In this document: positions 1-11,617 of the stretch, one piece after another
Layout: every line of letters starts with the position of its first letter
Position numbering within the stretch: the first letter of the stretch is position 1
From: Mucidula mucida
Taxonomy: Eukaryota; Basidiomycota; Agaricomycetes; Agaricales; Physalacriaceae
Direction: 5' to 3'
DNA: 64,000 nucleotides
NCBI GenBank assembly: GCA_015501055.1
Contig: JADNYV010000022.1
Span: 186,001-250,000 of the forward strand
Made by a program: the position numbers and the translations under genes
The notes under the pieces: model-generated
Database searches by the model: none
Told to the model about the DNA's origin: nothing
The model's input: only the letters and a program-made list of their open reading frames with translations

Positions 1-3000
1 TTCGTTATCCTTCAGATATGTATGTAGAGGAGTCCGTTGATAGACCTATCTTATCTGTGGTTTCACCGTCGAGCTACATCTTATTGGGCGCCTTCAGGCT
101 GACGCTGCGCGGTCTCCGCCAAACTATCTACAATACGCGACAGATTCTCGTCTCTAGATACCGACTTACAGTCGTAGTAAACAGGATTCGTCGAAATGCG
201 CTGACCCAAGAAAGTAAAGGAAAGGACATCAACCATGTCCTGTCGCGCTTGCAGGTTGCCTCGCTCAGTTTGATCGCGATACCACAACGCCAGATCCTCT
301 GTCTCCAACAGGCAGGACTCTAGCGGAAGACCATCGTTTATGAAGCGGAGTAGAGTGTCCTTCGCCTCTACCTGGCAAAACAGATGGAATGCTCCCGTAC
401 CCGAATGTCTCACAGCACGCCCCTGCATACGTACAAGCTGAACAAGCGCGTAGTCGCGTAGCTGCCGTTCAGTGCCTCCGTCTTCGAGGTGCAAGTACTG
501 CGTGCCCATGACGACAACCACACTCGCTCTAACGGGGACGGTCCAACATGAATCGTGAGGAACGATAATGACCCGGACAATACCCTCAGCATATAGCTCC
601 AAAACCAGGTTGCGATCCTCCCGTCGCATACCCTCGTGAAAGAACCCAATTCCCTTAGAGACCAAGTCAAAGAGAGACCGGTCCTGGAATCGAATGCGAT
701 ATTCCTCCAGGTACTCCTCCGAAATACCAGGAGGGAGATAGCCAGTCTCCGTCTCCATCTCCAAAGCGCACTGCGTTATAAGATCCATAGCGACAGAACG
801 ACACTGTGCTCGAGACGCTACGAATACCAGAGCCGAATCACCGCCCACGACAGCCGCATGAGTGGGTTTTGCCATGGCCTTGAAGAGGGAGGCAGATTGA
901 GGTATATTGAAGGTTTGGACGTGGTGTGTTAAAGACTGACCACGGTCCCTAGGACGGAAACTATGCAATGCAAAGGGATCCACGTTCAACCAGGCTGCAA
1001 GATCGCCGGGGTCGTTCAAGGAGTTTGAGATGCCGACGAATCTCGTCACGGTAGTTTGAGTGGCGTGCCGCAGCAGGGACACCGCCAGCTCGTATTTCGC
1101 ATCCAACTGCTCCAGGTTTTCACAAACGACGAGATCTATGCCTGTCAAAGCTGCGCTGGGGTTTCGTTGGCACAGTGCTTTGGACAAGACTTCAACGGGA
1201 CAGACGACGATACGTCGCTTTTGCTTCTTGGAGAAAGTAAACGGATTCTCTTTTGCAATGTCGACAGAAACATCGGCCAAAGCGGAGCCTATTTTGAGTT
1301 GCGCTGCGATCTCGGCTGCTGCACTCCGCTGAGGCGCCACAACAAGGATGAAGGCGTCTTGTGGACGAAGGGCTGTCGACCTATCACCGCAGTTTAGGAA
1401 AAATTCAGACGTATCGAAATACGACACTTACCACGCTAAAGCCTCCACCATCATAGTTTTACCACTTCCTGTCGGAGCGCACAGCAGGGAGTGTGAATTG
1501 GTATTGAGTAAACCCCAAAAGACATGAGTCTGGATTGCGTTGAAATTGTGCAAGCGATCGGAAAACACGGCTTCCAGAGTGGGATTATGAAGGGAAGTAG
1601 ATGTAAGGAAGGGCAGGTCCAGAACGGGAGTATGACTACTGGAAGACGGCGGCATCGTTAACGAATCGAGTGGTACCTCAACTTCGCCCTCAGCTCCCAT
1701 CCATCGATCGGATACGAAGCGAATAGTCACAGAGGGAGGGGGAACGCCGTTAGGAATTGATATAACAAAATCGACATCGGTGGCGTCCGTCGACTGACGA
1801 AACAAGAGATGATAGAGCTGAAGAATATTCAATCCTTCGTGATCCTCCACCCAAAGCCAGAAGGGTTGCGAGCTGCCATGCATGGCAGTATTCCATGTGA
1901 ACGCCTTCGAGATTCGAACACTGATCTTCAGAACATCGGAGCCCAATGGTCGTAGAACGCAGTTGATCTTGATGGATGGGAATTGCTTGACCGCTGTCAA
2001 CAGTGCTTTGCCGTGGATTGCATTCATATGAATCAGTTTCCCAAGCTCATCAGCATCCATGGTTGCCAGGTCAGCAGGAGTCCAGTCATCTGCCCACGTT
2101 TCCAACGCATAAATCAGGTCCTTCTTGAGGGAGGAAAACTGTTTGAGGGGCTGGTCGAACGGCCAAAGGCGTGATTCTATGGCTTTGCTCATGCCCATGA
2201 GCACGGTTGTCACATTCGCCCATTTTCGACTGATTGCTATCTCCAGCAAAGCTCTGATAATTCGGCCGCCGTTCTGAGCGACATATGCCATGTCTGAAAC
2301 GAGTGCGAAGTCGACAACCTGCTGTCTCGAAATATAACCTTGCAGTAAAATGTTCACTTTGCCTCGCGACGTGTCAGATCCACCCTGCCTGAGCTTTAGA
2401 AACCCTCGCACGAATGAAGTTCGAACTACCTTCACATCGCAGGGCACGAGTTCTTCTAGCATCTTCAGTTCCTCCTGCTCGGAATCCCTGACTTGAATTT
2501 GCTCAAACTAGAGGATATCAGTGACCATCGTCAAGATAACTTAACCACCTTACCTCTGTACTCATGCTGAGCATACCGAGAACATCCGCTTCGGACATTC
2601 TTGGACGAAACTCCTTGTTGAATATCTCAATGGACTTGTATTGTATGTAGTACTTGGCCGCAATTCTTCCGAGATCGGTAATCGTGAACGCTCCCGTTTC
2701 ACGATCAAACAACATCATGCGTGTATCCGCCAGATGTCGAGCAGCTAATGTCACCAACTCGTGACATTTGCTACCCAGATACGGATCGTCAGTCGCCGAA
2801 TCGCGTAGAATACCTTGCATAACATCAGCCACCAGGATCAAAGCAGTGTAGTACAAAATCAACGAACCGTAAAGGAATGGGTTTTTCTTCATGCGAACGA
2901 AGAGATATGTGTAGCCCAACCACTTAACAGCGTCGTTTATATTTGCAACGGTCCCCAAGGAGACCTCGGCATTCAAAGCGTCAATCATACCTCCACGGAA

Positions 3001-5712
3001 TCTGAAGAACAGTAAGATTGAACGAACAAAGGAGGAAGCAAATCAATATACTGGGACTCAATCGGAAGCTAACAGGAAGTGAGTGACTATCGACTGCAAA
3101 GGTTTAGTCTTACCTGGGAGGTAACGGCGTCAAGATAGTGAGTAAGCTTGTCTTCAGTGGTGCAGATATACCCTTCTCCACTTGTTTCCAAACCGGGCCG
3201 TCCAGCTCGGCCGAACACCTGAAGAACATCCAGTACGGAGAGGTCCACGAAAGCTCCCTTGGAACTATCATAAACCTGGGTCCCTTTAATTACGACTGAC
3301 AGGCGCATGTTAGTTGCACAGAATAAACCTCTTGAATTGTCATACCTGCATGCGCTGGCAGATTGACACCCCAGGCAAGTGTTGCAGTACAGCACAAAAC
3401 CTACAAGTCTAAGCACGATACCGATGCCTAGAGTAAACCAACATACCTTGATTGCTCTCGCTTCGAACATCCTTTCCATCATGTTTCGATCCGTCCTCAG
3501 CATACCGGCATGATGGATACCAAATCCACTATCAAAGAGTTGCTTCATCTCCTTGTTTCTCGACTGACTGATGTCACGACGAAAGAATTGGAACTGTGGA
3601 TGATCTTCCGAAGAAAAATCATCGATATTGCCCTCCAAGGTCGCCATCTCTTTGATTGTCAATGCTGTCTTTACCGTCTCTTTTCGCGAATGCACAAAAA
3701 CCATGACTTGATGTCCCTCCGCCACCAACTTTGAGACCTTCTCGAACGTAACATGATCGAGATTCTTTCTTGATTGAAGACTGCCCGGTTTCCCTTTAAT
3801 ACCCAGGAAATGCTGTTCCAGTGGAACAGGGCGGAAGGAGGAATCAAAGTAAAAAAGTCCAGTATGCCGAGAAACACTGTCGCGGTCGTATTGAAGCGGC
3901 AATAGAACGTTTCAGCTAGGGAACGAACCTCAAGAATTCAGCGACGTCGATATAGTTCGGAAGCGTTGCGCTAAGGCCAACAATTCTAATGACTGACTGA
4001 CTGGATTCCACCTAGAGTTCTGTGATTACGACGTGGATGGCCAATATCAGATTGGTATACCTGCCGCAGTGTCCGCGCAACGATGGTTTCTATGACTGCC
4101 CCACGCTCTTCGTTAAGAAGATGAACCTCATCTATGATGAGAAGCTTCAGAAGCTGCCAGAAGTAGTTAGTCAAGAGGGAAAGTCGAGGTGTGCGTACAC
4201 TAACAGATGACAGTTCACCTTCACCCGTTGGCTTTCGGGTAACGACATCCCATTTCTCCGGGGTGGTCACTATGATTTGTGTTTGTGCTATCTCCGCCTT
4301 TGTGAGTTGCATGTCTCCAGTAAGTTCCTTGACCTGAATCGCAAGCCACTTGAGACGTTTCGATAGTTTCTGACGATTTCAGAAGCGAGTGCTTTCATGG
4401 GGGCCCTAACGCAACCTGAGACAACAAGAGGACAAGCGTGAACATGACTTACACATATATTATTTTGAAAGCGTCTCGATTTATACTTGAACTGATGCTC
4501 GGATCACCGACATTCGTCCGGTGTTGGTCTAAAACGCGTAGAATGGTCATCATAGCTACGTCCGTCTTTCCTGCGCCAGTTGGAGCACATACGAGAATGT
4601 TCTCATTAGATCCATAAGCGGTCGGATATACGATGGACTGTATCCGGTTGAGAGTTGTATAACCCTGCAATAAAGCTGCCTTTCAGTTGATGACAGGTAA
4701 CAGTGGACTTGGATCGTACGGGATACGATCCTTTGCCCAGAGCGTCCAATTCTGTTATTGGTATCAAACGCTCATTCATTCGAGGAGGAACGGCTTTAGC
4801 GGGTGGTATTACAACTTCTTCGTATTCCTCATACGACGTTCGTTCCGTGCCAACAGGTAGCATATACTTGGTGCCGAGATGTGAGAGCACGTTGCCATGT
4901 ACCATGGAAGATGAACTGTAAACATGAGGTAAAATTTCTGCTTCTGGTTGCTATTTTGATATTAGTGAACGCCACAGAAAGAAATAAAACTAACTGCAAC
5001 GCCAGTGAACAAAGGACGGGCGGCATTTTCTCTTAGAGTATTTTCAATGCGCTGTCGAGCAGACGAGTCCGAAAGGTCTTCCAACTGGTTTGGAGTCGAA
5101 GGTCCTCCACGACGGAAGGCTTCAATCTAGGTGCAAATCAAGGTCACGGAATTTCATAGGAATATTAGTTATACCTGTTGCACTAGGGACTGACGCTGCT
5201 CTAGAATCTTGAAGACAAGTTCTATATCATCATAACCAATAATATCGGCTAGTTGTTCAGAGATTTCATCGTTGAGTTTCGGGGAGGACAGTGACGAGTA
5301 CAACTGGTCCAAGATGATCGGACCGTCGAATTTTCTGGGGCAGCTTGCTCAGAAGAATAACGCGGCAAGGTCGATAAACGCGACCGTACGACATAAGGCT
5401 TCTGATGAGCTCATAACCCCCATCTTCGCTGGCGTTCCGATACACATCAATCACTGAGTGGTACTCCAAGGAGTCTGACGGGATATCGACCACATCGGAG
5501 GCTGCCAAGAGCAGGTCAAGGGATTGCATCTATTCAGACCGTCGACATAAGTACCCTGAGAGTTAACGTGGCGGCTAGGGAGAATGAGCATCCGAATCCA
5601 GGCAGACAAGCAGGGAAACGCACCTCAACCATCTCTGCGTAAGCTGCTGATCATTGTGCGCGTCGTCTGGAGCGCTGAGAAGATATTGAAGGTGTACCGA
5701 GAGCCCAGACAT
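1..5712 (-). CDS. SLH1: SLH1/ASCC3-type Ski2-like RNA helicase (partial at left edge)
   Basis: Large multi-exon gene for a tandem-cassette Ski2-like helicase, the Slh1/ASCC3 subunit of the ribosome-quality-control trigger complex that splits collided ribosomes. Cassette 1 has Walker A APTGAGKT (about 4590), a DEVH box (about 4130) and the RAGRPG arginine-finger region (about 3200). A Sec63/FN3 module follows (2990-1700). Cassette 2 has APTGSGKT (about 1460), but its DExH box is degenerate (CENL) and its SAT motif reads GISNSLND, as expected for the non-catalytic second cassette. The N-terminal linker ([12 protein letters not shown], about 4760) matches Slh1 better than Brr2. The open frame meets a stop at 81, just where the second Sec63 domain should begin, so I infer an intron there and a C-terminus beyond the window. 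The start (ATG at 5712) and first introns are uncertain; an ATG at 5529 is an alternative. Confidence 0.85.
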
Positions 5713-6310
5713 GTGAATGAAGGTGGAAGCAGCTAGGCAAAGACTACGTCGACGCGCACTTTTCTTGTTCGGTACCGCTACCAACAGAGCCTGCCGCCGG
5801 CGCTCATGACGTCGTTACTTAGATCGGTCCGATAGTCCGAAGCCGGATTTGTCCGAGATGCTCGGCGTGATATAAGGCCTGGAGGCCTACGAGCTCCAAT
5901 ACAAACATGAGCAACTTGCGGTATTTTTAGTACCAAGAACACTTCGATCACTCACGCTCGAATGAGAACGGCAAATGGGGATTCAACGCGCGTTTCCTGG
6001 CTGCTCATGGGATCATCTACAGGCACTACGGGACTTTCCTAGCTCACGGGCACCCAGGATGCCGTCTCATCCCCGACCCAAATCTTCCAATGATCTCTCT
6101 CGGCACTAGACGTTTCTTCCATATTGATACGCTCCACAAGACCTGAAAGTTCCGGCAATTGCACCTATTGCAGGAAAGAACCTACAAATACATTCAAATA
6201 TATCTCCGGGAGTAGGTATAAAGAACGACCGCTTCAAAGATCATTCACCCCCCCCATACTTCCCCGCAATTCTCGTGCTCGCTTCTCCAGCCGTTACATA
6301 ACAGTCCCTG
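5713..6310. promoter_or_regulatory. Divergent intergenic region, SLH1 / sugar transporter
   Basis: About 600 bp between two divergent starts, so it must hold both promoters. A C-run and CT-rich tract at about 6246-6295 precedes the transporter start, a common leader composition in fungi. I see no repeat, RNA gene or conserved reading frame. Confidence 0.4.
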
Positions 6311-8594
6311 ATGTCAGAAGAGAAAGGCTCTCGTGCTCAGTACGACTCCACGCAGTTTGAGGATGAAGTCGCTTCATACCCTCAGCGCCTCCATGGCGCC
6401 AAATTAACCGCCGCCATCGCTTTCATTAGTGGCACTGGATTCACGCTTTTTGGTTATGATCAAGGTATTTGCGCGTTCATACCTGTCTATGACACCAATG
6501 TTGCACCAATGACTCATGAATCGAAATTCGCGTAGGTGTCATGTCGGCTCTTCTAACCGCAAACCAAGTATGTCGAACGTCGAAACACCATATCGCTCTG
6601 CTCATAATGTGTTGTAGTTCGAAAAGGTTTTCCCCGAAGTTATTACCGGTGATGGACAGCCAGCAAACCATGCTAATCTACAAAGTTTCTTGGTTGCGAT
6701 CTACGTACGTGGTGGCCGGTTCGAGTTGTACAGTTGATTGATAGTCATGTCAGGAAATTGGCTGTCTCTTCGGTGCCTTATCCAACCTATGGGTAGGCGA
6801 CAGACTAGGTCGTCGACGTACTATCGTAGTGGGCGGGGTTATCATGATCATTGGTGCAATTCTTCAAGCAACATCCTTCGGCTACGCCCAAATGATCGTT
6901 GCTCGGATTGTCACTGGCTTAGGCAATGGCTTGAATGTGAAAACCATTCCCGCTTTTCCCTTCAAACTACTGATGTCTCGAGACTCAGACTTCCACTGTG
7001 CCTTCTTATCATGCCGAATGCTCGCCCGCTGCGAAACGAGGAAGCTTGATTATGGTTGAAGGGTCTCTGATTGCTTTTGGCATCATGATCTCGTGAGTAC
7101 GTTCTAAATTTTCAAGAGACCGGACTAATACCTTCCCTAGATATGTACGCTTTCGTTGCCCTGCTTTGCTCTAAGTTTCTCAAATTCTCCAGTGGATTGA
7201 CTTTGCATTGTTCTGGGCTAAAGACTCCTCCGTTCAGTGGAGATTCCCTATTGCCTTTCAAATCGTCTTTGCCATCATCATGATCTTCGGCATAGGTTTG
7301 GTGAGCACTCCTCCCCACCGTTGTAGCCTTCGCTAACTCTAGAATAAGTTACCAGAATCTCCCCGTTGGCTAATCAAAGCCGGTCGTCGTGCGGAGGCTG
7401 TCGCCGTCATTTCTGCGCTGGAGGACAAACCTCCAAGCGATGCTAGCGTGAGGCAAAGCTTCCATGCCATGAATGAGGCTGTCGAATTGGAGGAAGGTAT
7501 TTCACCCAAGGGCAAGGCAGCGCTCTCTGAGCTTCTCACGGGCGGACGCGGACAGAACTTCCGGCGAGTCTGCTTGGGAGTCGTCGTTCAATGCTTCCAA
7601 CAGATCACTGGTATCAACTTGATTACATACTACGCTGTGAGTCTGCTCCCACACTCTCAATCCTATCGCTCATTTCGAACGCCTGACAGACCCTTCTCTT
7701 TGAACGTCTGGGTTTGTCCGACGTCAAGTCGCGTATTCTTGCTGCCTGCAACGGCACAGAGTACTTCTTGATCTCCTTGCTCGCTATTGTCCTCATAGAC
7801 CGGATCGGACGTCGCAAGTTGATGCTCTTCGGTGCGGTGGGTCAATGTATCACAATGGTTCTACTCGCCGTCCTCGGAAGCATCAACAACTCGGCTGCCC
7901 AAATTGTCAGCGCCGTTCTGCTGTTCGTGTTCAACTCTTTCTTCGCCTTGGGATGGCTTGGGATGACTTGGCTCTACGTACGATCTCTCCCCCACTTTCG
8001 ATCCACTTCCATTTAATCACCAATGCTCGTAGCCGGCAGAAATCGTGGGATTACGCATGCGCGGTCCAGCGAACGCCCTGAGTACAGCCAGTAACTGGAT
8101 CTTCAACTTCCTGGGTACGTATCTTTATCCTTCGCCATTGTTGTTGCACTTACCTGCTATGCAGTGGTCATGATCACTGGACCCTCGTTTGAGAATATCA
8201 ATTGGGGAACATACATTGGTCAGTACTGACACCTGAATTGTGACTTTACAACAAATGCCCAACTGATTGCATCTTGTAGTGTTTGCCGCTCTTAACGCCC
8301 TTATTATCCCTATTGTATATATGTTTTTCCCGGAAACAGCAGGCCGCTCCCTTGAAGGTAAGTTCGGTGCTTCGATCTCCTCTTGGTGGAATCTGACAAC
8401 AACGTACCTGTGCAGATATGGACGTTGTGTTCGCATTAGCCTACAACGAGGGTGTCTCTCCGGTGGCGGTTTCCCTTCGTAAAGATGTTCCCGCAGCTGG
8501 CACGCCAGAGGCCGATAGAATCCTGGGTGTCAGCAATCCTGATGCCATACGTGAAGATTCTAACGATAACGTCAACAAAGAAGAAAAAGTATAA
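6311..8594 (+). CDS. MFS sugar transporter (sugar porter family)
   Basis: Plasma-membrane hexose-type transporter of the major facilitator superfamily, sugar porter branch, with 12 expected membrane helices. Family signatures across the exons: GYDQG after helix 1, GDRLGRRRT between helices 2 and 3 (about 6800), PESPRWLIKAGR at the end of helix 6 (about 7350), QQITGINLITYY in helix 7 (about 7600), DRIGRRKLM (about 7800) and PETAGRSLE after helix 12 (about 8330). At least nine short introns interrupt the gene and the frame stays continuous through all of them. The ATG at 6311 opens a hydrophilic N-terminal tail of about 30 residues before helix 1. The acidic C-terminal tail ends at 8594. Substrate cannot be told from sequence; a monosaccharide is most likely. 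Confidence 0.9.
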
Positions 8595-8718
8595 TCTTTT
8601 TCCATGAAATCTCTTCCGAAAAGCTATGTATACCACCTGTATTACTATTTGTATCGGTAGACACGCTAGATAGATATGATAGACCTCACAATCTAGATCT
8701 AGTCATTGTCCAATCCAA

Positions 8719-10068
8719 CTACCTTCGTTTGTATTCGCATGGTTTCAGCAGATTACCCTTCTCAAGAAGATTCGTCCAATCCGCCTCTGTCTTCTTCGGC
8801 CGCGCGACTTTCTTGAATTCGAACATCGTAAAATGAGAATTTGAATCATCCTGCCAATTTCATGAGCGTCAGGACTTTTACTTGTCCAATACTCACCTTT
8901 GAGCTCAAGCGGAAGCCGATGGAGCTCACAAGTGATATGAACTGCTTCACATTGATGAAGCGGCTTGCAACCTCTGCGATCTTCAGTTCGCCACTGTAAA
9001 AGCCTGAGCAAACCTTCACTGATGAAGATTTGAAAATGTACCCTGTTCGCAGAACGCGCCAAGCCTCTCGTATACACGTTGGCCAATTTGTGCCCATGAG
9101 ACTCAACGCACAAACTACGACGTCCACAATCTGGGCTTCGACTTTGTCCATGGAATCTTCGTCTGGCTCTGAGCCAGGAAGAGGCAATTTATTGCAAATG
9201 TCTGCTTCGATGACGAAGGGGTTGGTAGAGATGAGGTCGAAGGAAAGCACGATAAGTCCTCTAGGTAGTAATGCGCGGCCCAATGCCGCATCACCGCATC
9301 CTAGGTCTACGATGACGCTTTTGGGAGGATATGAAGAAAGCGCGGATATATATTTCTCTACGGGATTTGTGGGCCAAGATTGTACTTGATAGCGGAAGCC
9401 ATTGTGGTACTGAAAGAAGTCAGAAAACGACTGAGACGAGGGTTTGGGACCTGTACTTCTTCGAATACTAGACGAGGAGATACTTGAGCGATGAGAAAGG
9501 CGGATTGACCCGGAACGTACCAGTCTGGTCCTCCTGCATCATAGCATGCGCTTCTGAGCTACTAGTCTTGTACAACTTTTCGTTAATCATTCTAACCTGA
9601 CATGTTAGTGGATGAGCAACAACATGATGAAGTAGTTGACCTGAAGCGGGCTCCATTCAGACTGTCCCTCATTTGCTTCTGCATCTCTGTGAGACCAGCG
9701 GATTCCTGAGGAGAAGGCAAAGGGGAATCATCGCTCGACTTTGACTCGACCAGGTGTTTGGTTTTGGCCTTCTTCTTTGGAGGAGGCCGTTGAACGTCGG
9801 TGGAACGTTTTTCGGCACCCTTGAGGGCTTTGGGAAGGGAAATGGAGTTTTTCTTGTCCTCATGAGCCTTCTGCTTCTTGTTGGCAGAAGAAGAGGCCTT
9901 GTGCTCCTTGTCTGGCTTTCTCTTGAGCTTGTTCATGAGTCTGTCGAGATTTACTTCCGAGCCCGTCGAGTCTTCCGAGTTCCTCTTGCGTTTCCTCGAG
10001 GCCTGGTTTGGCGACTCGCCGACTGGGTCCGCCTTGACCGACCATCCTGGCACTTCGAAAAGCGGCAT
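8719..10068 (-). CDS. RRP8: Rrp8-type 25S rRNA adenine-N1 methyltransferase
   Basis: Nucleolar S-adenosylmethionine methyltransferase of the Rrp8 family, which in yeast makes m1A in helix 25.1 of 25S rRNA. The N-terminal 130 residues are basic and low-complexity (KRKRNSED, PPPKKKAKTK), as expected for a nucleolar tail. Then come the family hallmark NGARFR plus INEKLYKTSSSEA (about 9610-9560), the SAM-binding VIVDLGCGDAALG (about 9320) and VVVCALSLMGTNW (about 9110). The C-terminal part includes FTMFEFKK. I place the start at the ATG giving MPLFEVPGWSV (10068), because this opening resembles other basidiomycete Rrp8 proteins; an upstream in-frame extension to 10197 lacks such support. Introns interrupt the C-terminal half. 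It is divergent from the uracil phosphoribosyltransferase gene, 158 bp away. Confidence 0.88.
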
Positions 10069-10226
10069 TTGGCCTGGTGGTCGTTGACGTACAGAAAACA
10101 ACGTTTCCACATTGCCTGACGTTGATTGCCGGCGCGTGGCCCGATCACTTGTTATCGACCGAAGGGCCGACCGCGTATCTTGGTTGTTCAAATTCACGGC
10201 CGTGATAGGGCGTTCAAGCTTGTACC

Positions 10227-11249
10227 ATGACCGTCACCAAACTCACCCACCCCGTCGTCAATGCGCAGCTCTCAAAGCTCAGGCAGTCCTCCACGACCTC
10301 CAAGGAGTTCCGCGAGGCAAGATCAGTTGTGCACGACTTTATTACAATGTCTGATGTTCCCTAGGGCATTCACAATATTAGCTTGGTTCTTGGCCTAGAA
10401 GCCACAAGATCTCTTGAAGAAGAAACCTTCCAGGGGGTGAGTATTGTGTATTCGTGCGGGTACGCGTTTGACCAACATTGATAGCAAACACCTGTTGGAC
10501 CGTTTACGGGCACGGTGATCAAGCCTCGCGTTGGCCTAACTCCCATCCTCCGTGCTGGTCTTGGGATGACTGATGCTCTGGTATGCCATCGATCTGACGT
10601 TCTATCATCATCTCACTGTTCCACTAGCTAACCTTGTTCCCGTAATATCTCGACGTTTCTGTCCTGTTATTGGTCTAATACTTGTCCAGAGAAGCACCCA
10701 TCTATCACTTGGGATTATTTAGGGAAAAATCTACATTGCAGCCGGTTGAATGTGCGTTCTACTGCTTCAAGTTGAAAGGCGTCTCATGCCCTGTGGCTAG
10801 ATTATTCCAAGCTTCCGCCGTCTCCCCCTGTCGATATAGTGTTCTTGTTGGACCCTCTAATTGCCACTGGCGGTACCGCTGTTGCTGCCTTGACCATGAT
10901 AGTCGACTGGGGCATCCCAAGTACGTCACTTATGATTTGCGAGAACTTACTTGAATAATGTATCTGTGCAGTCACCAATGTCAAGTTGTTGGCTGTCTTA
11001 GGATCGTCGGAAGGTTTGGCTCATGTCCAGGCTGAATTTCCGGAACTCGAGGTAGGAAAAGACTGTTCTTAGTCAAACGTCGCGTTGACAATCTATAGAT
11101 TTGGACAGCCGGAATCGATGAAACGTTGACCGCACAAGGTCTTATTAGCCCTGGTCTTGGTGACACTGTGAGTGCGGCCTTGGGTCATTGAAAGATGAAC
11201 GTTTATTCTCCAACAGGGCGACCGCCTCTTCAATACTATTCGGTCTTGA
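10227..11249 (+). CDS. FUR1: Uracil phosphoribosyltransferase
   Basis: Pyrimidine-salvage enzyme converting uracil and PRPP to UMP; also the step that activates 5-fluorouracil. The spliced protein is about 220 residues, normal for the family. Visible motifs: PRVGLTPILRAGLGMTDAL (about 10525-10580), FPEAPIYHLGLFREK, LQPVEYYSKLPP, and the PRPP-binding loop LLDPLIATGGTA (about 10845). The C-terminal GLISPGLGDTGDRLFNT spans the last intron. A 14-base micro-exon at 10628-10641 is needed to join DALL to FPEAP in frame. The first intron (10317-10364) uses a GC donor (GCAAGA) if the conserved REGIHNIS is to be restored. ATG at 10227 is the only sensible start. Confidence 0.93.
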
Positions 11250-11617
11250 ATTCGCGCGCGATATGTACATATGTTGTAGGTCAGAAATTGATGCATATTG
11301 AGAAATTATGAAAGCGAGACGCACCTTGTGAGTCTTTCAGCAACTGAGTGAGTGCGGGTAGTCGGGCCGTGGATATGTACACTTGTTTACGCGCAAATGT
11401 CTTGGCCGAGAATTATCGTGGGGAATTGTTTCCGCTGAGCTTCCGCGCGCCGCCATGACCGCTGTTGTAAGTGGCAGACCACATCTGGGGACAATTGAAG
11501 AGTGCGCCCTTTCCTAGCTGTTTTATTTTCATTCCTGCAACGGTGGTACACAGGTCGGGACTATCGGACACGCACCTATCTTCCAGTCACGGAACGCCAG
11601 TGGCCAACAGTTCAGCA
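11250..11617. other. Intergenic, FUR1 3' end to ankyrin gene
   Basis: About 370 bp containing the FUR1 3' UTR and the promoter of the next gene on the same strand. I see no RNA gene or repeat. Confidence 0.3.

Noticed and set aside
81..83. Stop at 81 as the true C-terminus of SLH1
   Set aside because: The second Sec63 domain would be missing; the frame ends just after the conserved [10 protein letters not shown], so an intron is more likely.
1..5712. Assignment of the helicase to BRR2 (U5 snRNP)
   Set aside because: The linker [12 protein letters not shown], the [19 protein letters not shown] opening of cassette 1 and the CENL second-cassette box fit Slh1/ASCC3 better than Brr2.
10069..10197. 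N-terminal extension of RRP8 to 10197
   Set aside because: It would leave 29 bp to the FUR1 start, and the family-like opening MPLFEVPGWSV is at 10068.
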